From Purpureocillium takamizusanense (taxonomy: Eukaryota > Ascomycota > Sordariomycetes > Hypocreales > Ophiocordycipitaceae), in NCBI RefSeq assembly GCF_022605165.1, contig NC_063075.1, positions 1,984,001 through 2,048,000 on the forward strand: a DNA stretch of 64,000 nt. The letters are read 5' to 3'. Both the position numbers and the translations under genes were made by a program. The notes under the pieces are model-generated. The model was given only the letters and a program-made list of their open reading frames with translations. It did not search any database and had not been told where the DNA came from. The first letter of the stretch is position 1. Every line of letters begins with the position of its first letter. Shown in pieces: positions 60,562 to 64,000 of the stretch.

Positions 60562-62547
60562 ATGCAATGTCCGGCGCCTTCATTCCACTGTGCAAACAGC
60601 AATGCGGATACTGATGGCTGCAACATCGTCGGCCGCTACGCATGCCAGAACTGTCTGCTGGTTTCGGTGAGCCTTTTTCTACCATAGAGACATGACCGTC
60701 AGCTCATGATTGCCTGGCAGTACTGCGGTCGAGCATGCCAGGTCCAAGATTGGAACCATCACAAGGCACATTGCAGATCACCACTTAACAAGCCAGACTG
60801 GCAGCCGCGATGGATAGCAGATGGTAGGGTCCCGGCGTTCGTGGGAGGGACCCCTATCAGATTCTTTGGCGGAGGAAAATATTTCTGGGGCAACGTTCCG
60901 GCACTGGATCTCCTCCAGCTCAGTCGCAACGAAGGCGAGAATTATAACAAAGACCTGAACCTACTCTTAGCAGGTATGTGTTGCGTCGATCCCTACGGCA
61001 AAGATTTCTATCTGTACTAACAATCCCTCTAGCCTCTGGGGACATCCGAAACCTAATCACCACTATTGCTTCAGTTCCGGGTTCTTTCAAGCAAACTATA
61101 TCAGTGACACTGAACGACAAGGATCCGGATATTGTGGCGAGGAATGCCGCGATGCTACTTATCCTTCTGACTGCTGCGGAACTCCAGAAAGCCATTTCCT
61201 GCGTGATGCATGTGTGGTATTCAGCACTGATTCGTACAGAACATCTGCAATTGATTCGCGAGAACGTCTATCCATTAGTCAACGACGTTTGCAGCAAGAT
61301 CCGCAACAAGAGTCAGCGTACACTACTGGGTAAAACTTGGACATTTGGTTGTCGTAGTTTGCGGGCCGTTCTAACTCGTGAAGCTTGGATGACCCTTCTC
61401 CAGATGCTGGAGCCTCAGGCGGGTCTGACTGTGGAGAAGGCGAGTGAAATTCGCACCGCCGTCACTCTCGCCGCCGAACGTCAAGACTATTTGGACCGCA
61501 AGCTGGCCGTTATGGAACCTGCCCACCGTGTCTGCGCGGAAACTTTTCGCAAAGACGGTCTTCTGCTACCATTGGGTTACTCGCGAAAGGACTTCGCGGT
61601 ACCGAATCCGTTCGTGTTGTTCTTGACAATTTGTCTTGACATGACTCTAATATAACGGTGCAGAACCTTCTTCCGCGACTTGGAGGCGTGGCCACTCAAA
61701 GATTCTGCCGATCCACTAGACGGGTGGGACATTAGCCATGTGCTCGCAACTTCTTCAGGACCCGCCACGTCTGACCTTTATGGAAAGCTCTACTACTTCA
61801 TTCAGCACAAGTTGAAAGTCTTCGTGGAGCGTTTCATGGGCCTTAGCTGTTCATTAACGTTGTATAACGTCGATGCTACGGATCTCCTGGACCATCTCCA
61901 GGTAGGAACACTGGATAGAGTCGAGGTACGTTTTCAATCGATCGTAAGAAGTTAAGTTATGTGGCATTGCCTATAACATCTATGAAGGTCTCTAATATAT
62001 GTGACGATGCATATCTGGGCGTTGCGAAAACTTTGGGGTATTTAAGCCCACTCCTGCGCGAATCTGCCGCGAATCCGCACGCGACAATGATCATGCTGTT
62101 CATGAATGCCGTGGACGAGGGACTCACTGAGGCTGAAGGAGCTGAGGATTTGGTTGCCTCGGCGAAGGTGCTCAGGAACTTCCTACCGCCACTGTGCAAC
62201 CCGCAGTCTCGATATGATCCCGCCGTAATGAGAATTCACATGGCTCAGTCACTTGTCCGGCGCAGCGACAAATACTTCAAAAGGTTAGAAACCTTCCTGA
62301 GAGAGTAACAGCAGTAATGGTTAAGCAGAGCATTCCCAGGTATATGGAAGCACACGAGTTCACAAGATTTGGTCAAGCCTTTGGAATGGAGATCAAAGTA
62401 AATCATACCCTTGTGGAAAAGTGGCCGTTGAAAGTCCAGAAAAGACCTGGCCAGGCAGGATCACAAGAAGAGTTCAACATGCGGTTTCAGTTTGGACACT
62501 CAGGACATGAGCGGTATGTGGAGTGGAAACGCGGCGCAATAGTATAG
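60562..62547 (+). CDS. MYND zinc-finger protein with DUF4470-type domain
   Basis: Six exons, 60562-60666, 60721-60973, 61033-61609, 61664-61925, 61988-62283 and 62340-62547, encode 566 residues. Phases agree at every junction and each splice restores family sequence (for example VPNPTFFRDLEAWPLKDSADP). The N-terminal MYND finger has Cys10, Cys20, Cys28, Cys31, Cys37, Cys41, His49 and Cys53 (ACQNCLLVSYCGRACQVQDW, then NHHKAHC). It is followed by RSPLNKPDWQPRW and a DUF4470-like segment (PALDLLQLSRNEGENYNKDL, LNDKDPDIVARNAAMLLILL, TLLGKTWTFGCRSLRAVLT). MYND fingers mediate protein-protein contacts. Multi-copy MYND-DUF4470 genes are common in filamentous fungi; their role is unknown. Unlike its neighbours, it shows no stops or RIP signature. 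The exact start is the first ATG before the finger; two donors (gttcgt and gttaga) are non-consensus but needed. Confidence 0.85.
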
Positions 62548-62576
62548 TCGATGTCACCTGTCTATGACAGCACCTC

Positions 62577-62953
62577 TTAGTCATCTTTTCGACAACAAAA
62601 GCCCACAGAGCCGCCGTTGCCGTGGAACATGCCTGGCTTCTTGGACGCCACAGCCACGGGCTGCACCCAGATGTCGCCGTGGCTGTCCGCCATCATCGTG
62701 TCCCGCCGGTTCATCCGCAGCTTGTGGTTCAGTTCCGTCCCTCGCTCCAGTCCGCCGCGAGCGCCTCCACGGGCATCTTGGCCGTCAAAATGCGATACTG
62801 CTCGGCTTGCTCTAGGGTAGTTTCGCGTTCCTCAAACTGGTTCCGCGCGGCCCTCTTCGCGGGCATGTTGCGCGCCTCGTCATCGCTCGAATCTCGCCGG
62901 CGCTTGCGAGGCCCTGCTGGCTTTGCGGTCTTTGACGCTGGGCGCTGGGTCAT
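62577..62953 (-). pseudogene. Small two-frame coding relic or unresolved gene
   Basis: From the ATG at 62953 a frame reads a basic, nuclear-localisation-like start (MTQRPASKTAKPAGPRKRRR), an acidic Asp/Glu patch and a helical segment (NQFEERETTLEQAEQYRILT), stopping at 62729. A second minus-strand frame directly beyond it reads ELNHKLRMNRRDTMMADSHG, then DIWVQPVAVASKKPGMFHG and a CCRKDD end at 62577. Both look protein-like, yet I found no splice donor and acceptor of allowed phase and length to join them. A one-base frameshift or an error is likely. The family is not recognised. Its 3' end lies only 30 bp from the end of the MYND gene, in convergent orientation. Confidence 0.4.
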
Positions 62954-64000
62954 GGTGCCGTTCTCTCGTGCCTCCGCTCTGTTGGCGGTCGTGTATGAAA
63001 AGCCGCTGCGGCTTCTTCGTGTGTTCGCGGTCGCGATTGTGGAAATTCCAATTCCCAGGCCTGACGCAGGGGCCTCGTCCGGTCGCACCCATGTCAAGCC
63101 GAAAAAGCAATGTGGCCTGCATCCCGCGAATCATCGCGACGCGGCGGCACTGCCTTCCTGCCATGGAGTTCAGCCGCAGGCTTTGCCCATTTCGGACGAC
63201 CATAATAAGCATTGGCGGCCTCGGACGCAGAACCTCTTCCTCTTCATCCTTTCTCTTCACGATGGTCTCCACGGCTGCCTGGACAATAGATCGGGTCATC
63301 GTCCGCACGCACAGCCCAACCTCGTTCAGATTGTCGCCGCCTTCTTCAACACCTCGTTCGCAACAGGCGCCGCGCGGCACTGCATGGCACTCTGACTGGT
63401 GAAGGGCACGACGCGTTTCCGCAGACGGCGCCTGCACGTCACGGACGGGTCGCAGAACATGACGCTTCAAGGCGAGCCCGATCGGAGGACTGATTGATCT
63501 CGCAACCTGGGCACAGGACGGTTCCACGCAACATGGATGGAGCGGTTGGGCTCGCTCGGCGCGGCAAGCATGGTCAGCTAAGCCTCGAGTTTTGGGGCAC
63601 GGCAGTAAGGTATGCACGGCACAACTGGGACGCGCTGGAAACGACGGCAACGCGCAACCTCAGGCCTGGGGTACAAAGTCAGAAGTGCTTTCAACCCCAG
63701 GGTTGAAAATGGCGCTAGCACTACCGGACCGGGCTTGCGTCGAGGCAGATGGCCGGTCATGGCGTGGGCATTGGCCCTCATTTGGCCCCTGGCGGCGGGT
63801 ATAGAGGCAAGGCAGAGCCCTCTGGCGTGCCTTTTGGCTGTGTGCAAGTGAATTTCACTAAGTCCAACGCATACAAAGTCAACCCCCGCGCTATTGCAGC
63901 TCTTATACCTCCTCGGATGCGAGTGGGATCTGGTGTACGTATTATTAACGTGGCAGACGGAACATCTCCCAGCGCCCCGCTCTCCTTCAGCGAGCCCTGG
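62954..64000. other. End of window, no supported gene
   Basis: GC-rich DNA with overlapping frames on both strands (for example 62880-63650 minus and 62622-63395 plus). None has a convincing domain. The minus-strand frame at 63250-63350 may extend the relic at 62577-62953 upstream. Confidence 0.4.

Overview
The window looks like nuclear DNA of a filamentous ascomycete, probably Sordariomycetes and most likely Hypocreales. Genes carry short introns (about 50-280 nt) with GT...AG ends and CTRAC-type branch sites. Coding and ordinary intergenic DNA is GC-rich, while one block of about 2.75 kb is extremely AT-rich, as expected where repeat-induced point mutation (RIP) has acted. No bacterial operon structure, rRNA or convincing tRNA is visible. 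Taxonomy and products are inferred from protein features, because no search was run.

Positions 1 to about 49,000 form an ordinary core region of dispersed, mostly intron-containing genes. In order they are: a Cys-rich zinc-binding-like protein (4661-5296, -); a secreted Cys-rich, probably GPI-anchored protein (7783-8631, -); a one-domain MetE-like protein (12151-13441, +); a sulfotransferase-like protein with a C-terminal membrane segment (14315-15157, +); a TB2/DP1/HVA22 family ER protein (16593-17718, +); MGM101 (18137-19230, -); a COA4-like twin Cx9C protein (19909-20566, -); biotin-protein ligase (20704-22925, +); PAM16 (23750-24352, -); an armadillo-type GDP-dissociation-stimulator-like protein (24926-27157, +); ribosomal protein eL13 (27455-28425, -); a COX14-domain protein (29761-30700, +); a conserved nuclear-type protein of unknown function (31560-32532, -); DAHP synthase (35251-36719, +); a small membrane protein (37001-37572, -); mitochondrial ribosomal protein mL50 (37873-39078, +); a secreted protein of unknown function (40001-41209, -); and a nine-exon P-type IIC-like cation ATPase (42198-46036, -). 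Several of these serve mitochondria: mtDNA maintenance, cytochrome oxidase assembly, protein import and the mitoribosome. Several also form divergent pairs with compact shared upstream regions (COA4/BPL1 137 bp, the small membrane protein/mL50 300 bp, PAM16/GDS-like 573 bp).

From about 49 kb the character changes to an accessory, degenerating region. It holds a UDP-glycosyltransferase pseudogene (about 49,153-50,051), then the AT-rich block (51,118-53,867). The block cuts off the 3' end of a fungal NOD-like receptor gene with a nucleoside-phosphorylase domain followed by a NACHT NTPase (53,838-56,066, -). Next come a frame-broken gene of unknown function (56,746-57,687), a fungal PD-(D/E)XK nuclease-like gene full of TAG/TAA stops (about 57,695-59,156, -), an apparently intact MYND-finger/DUF4470 gene (60,562-62,547, +) and a small two-frame coding relic (62,577-62,953, -). 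This island is the most interesting part of the window: an immune-receptor-type gene sits beside nuclease, glycosyltransferase and MYND genes in a RIP-affected, transposon-like setting.
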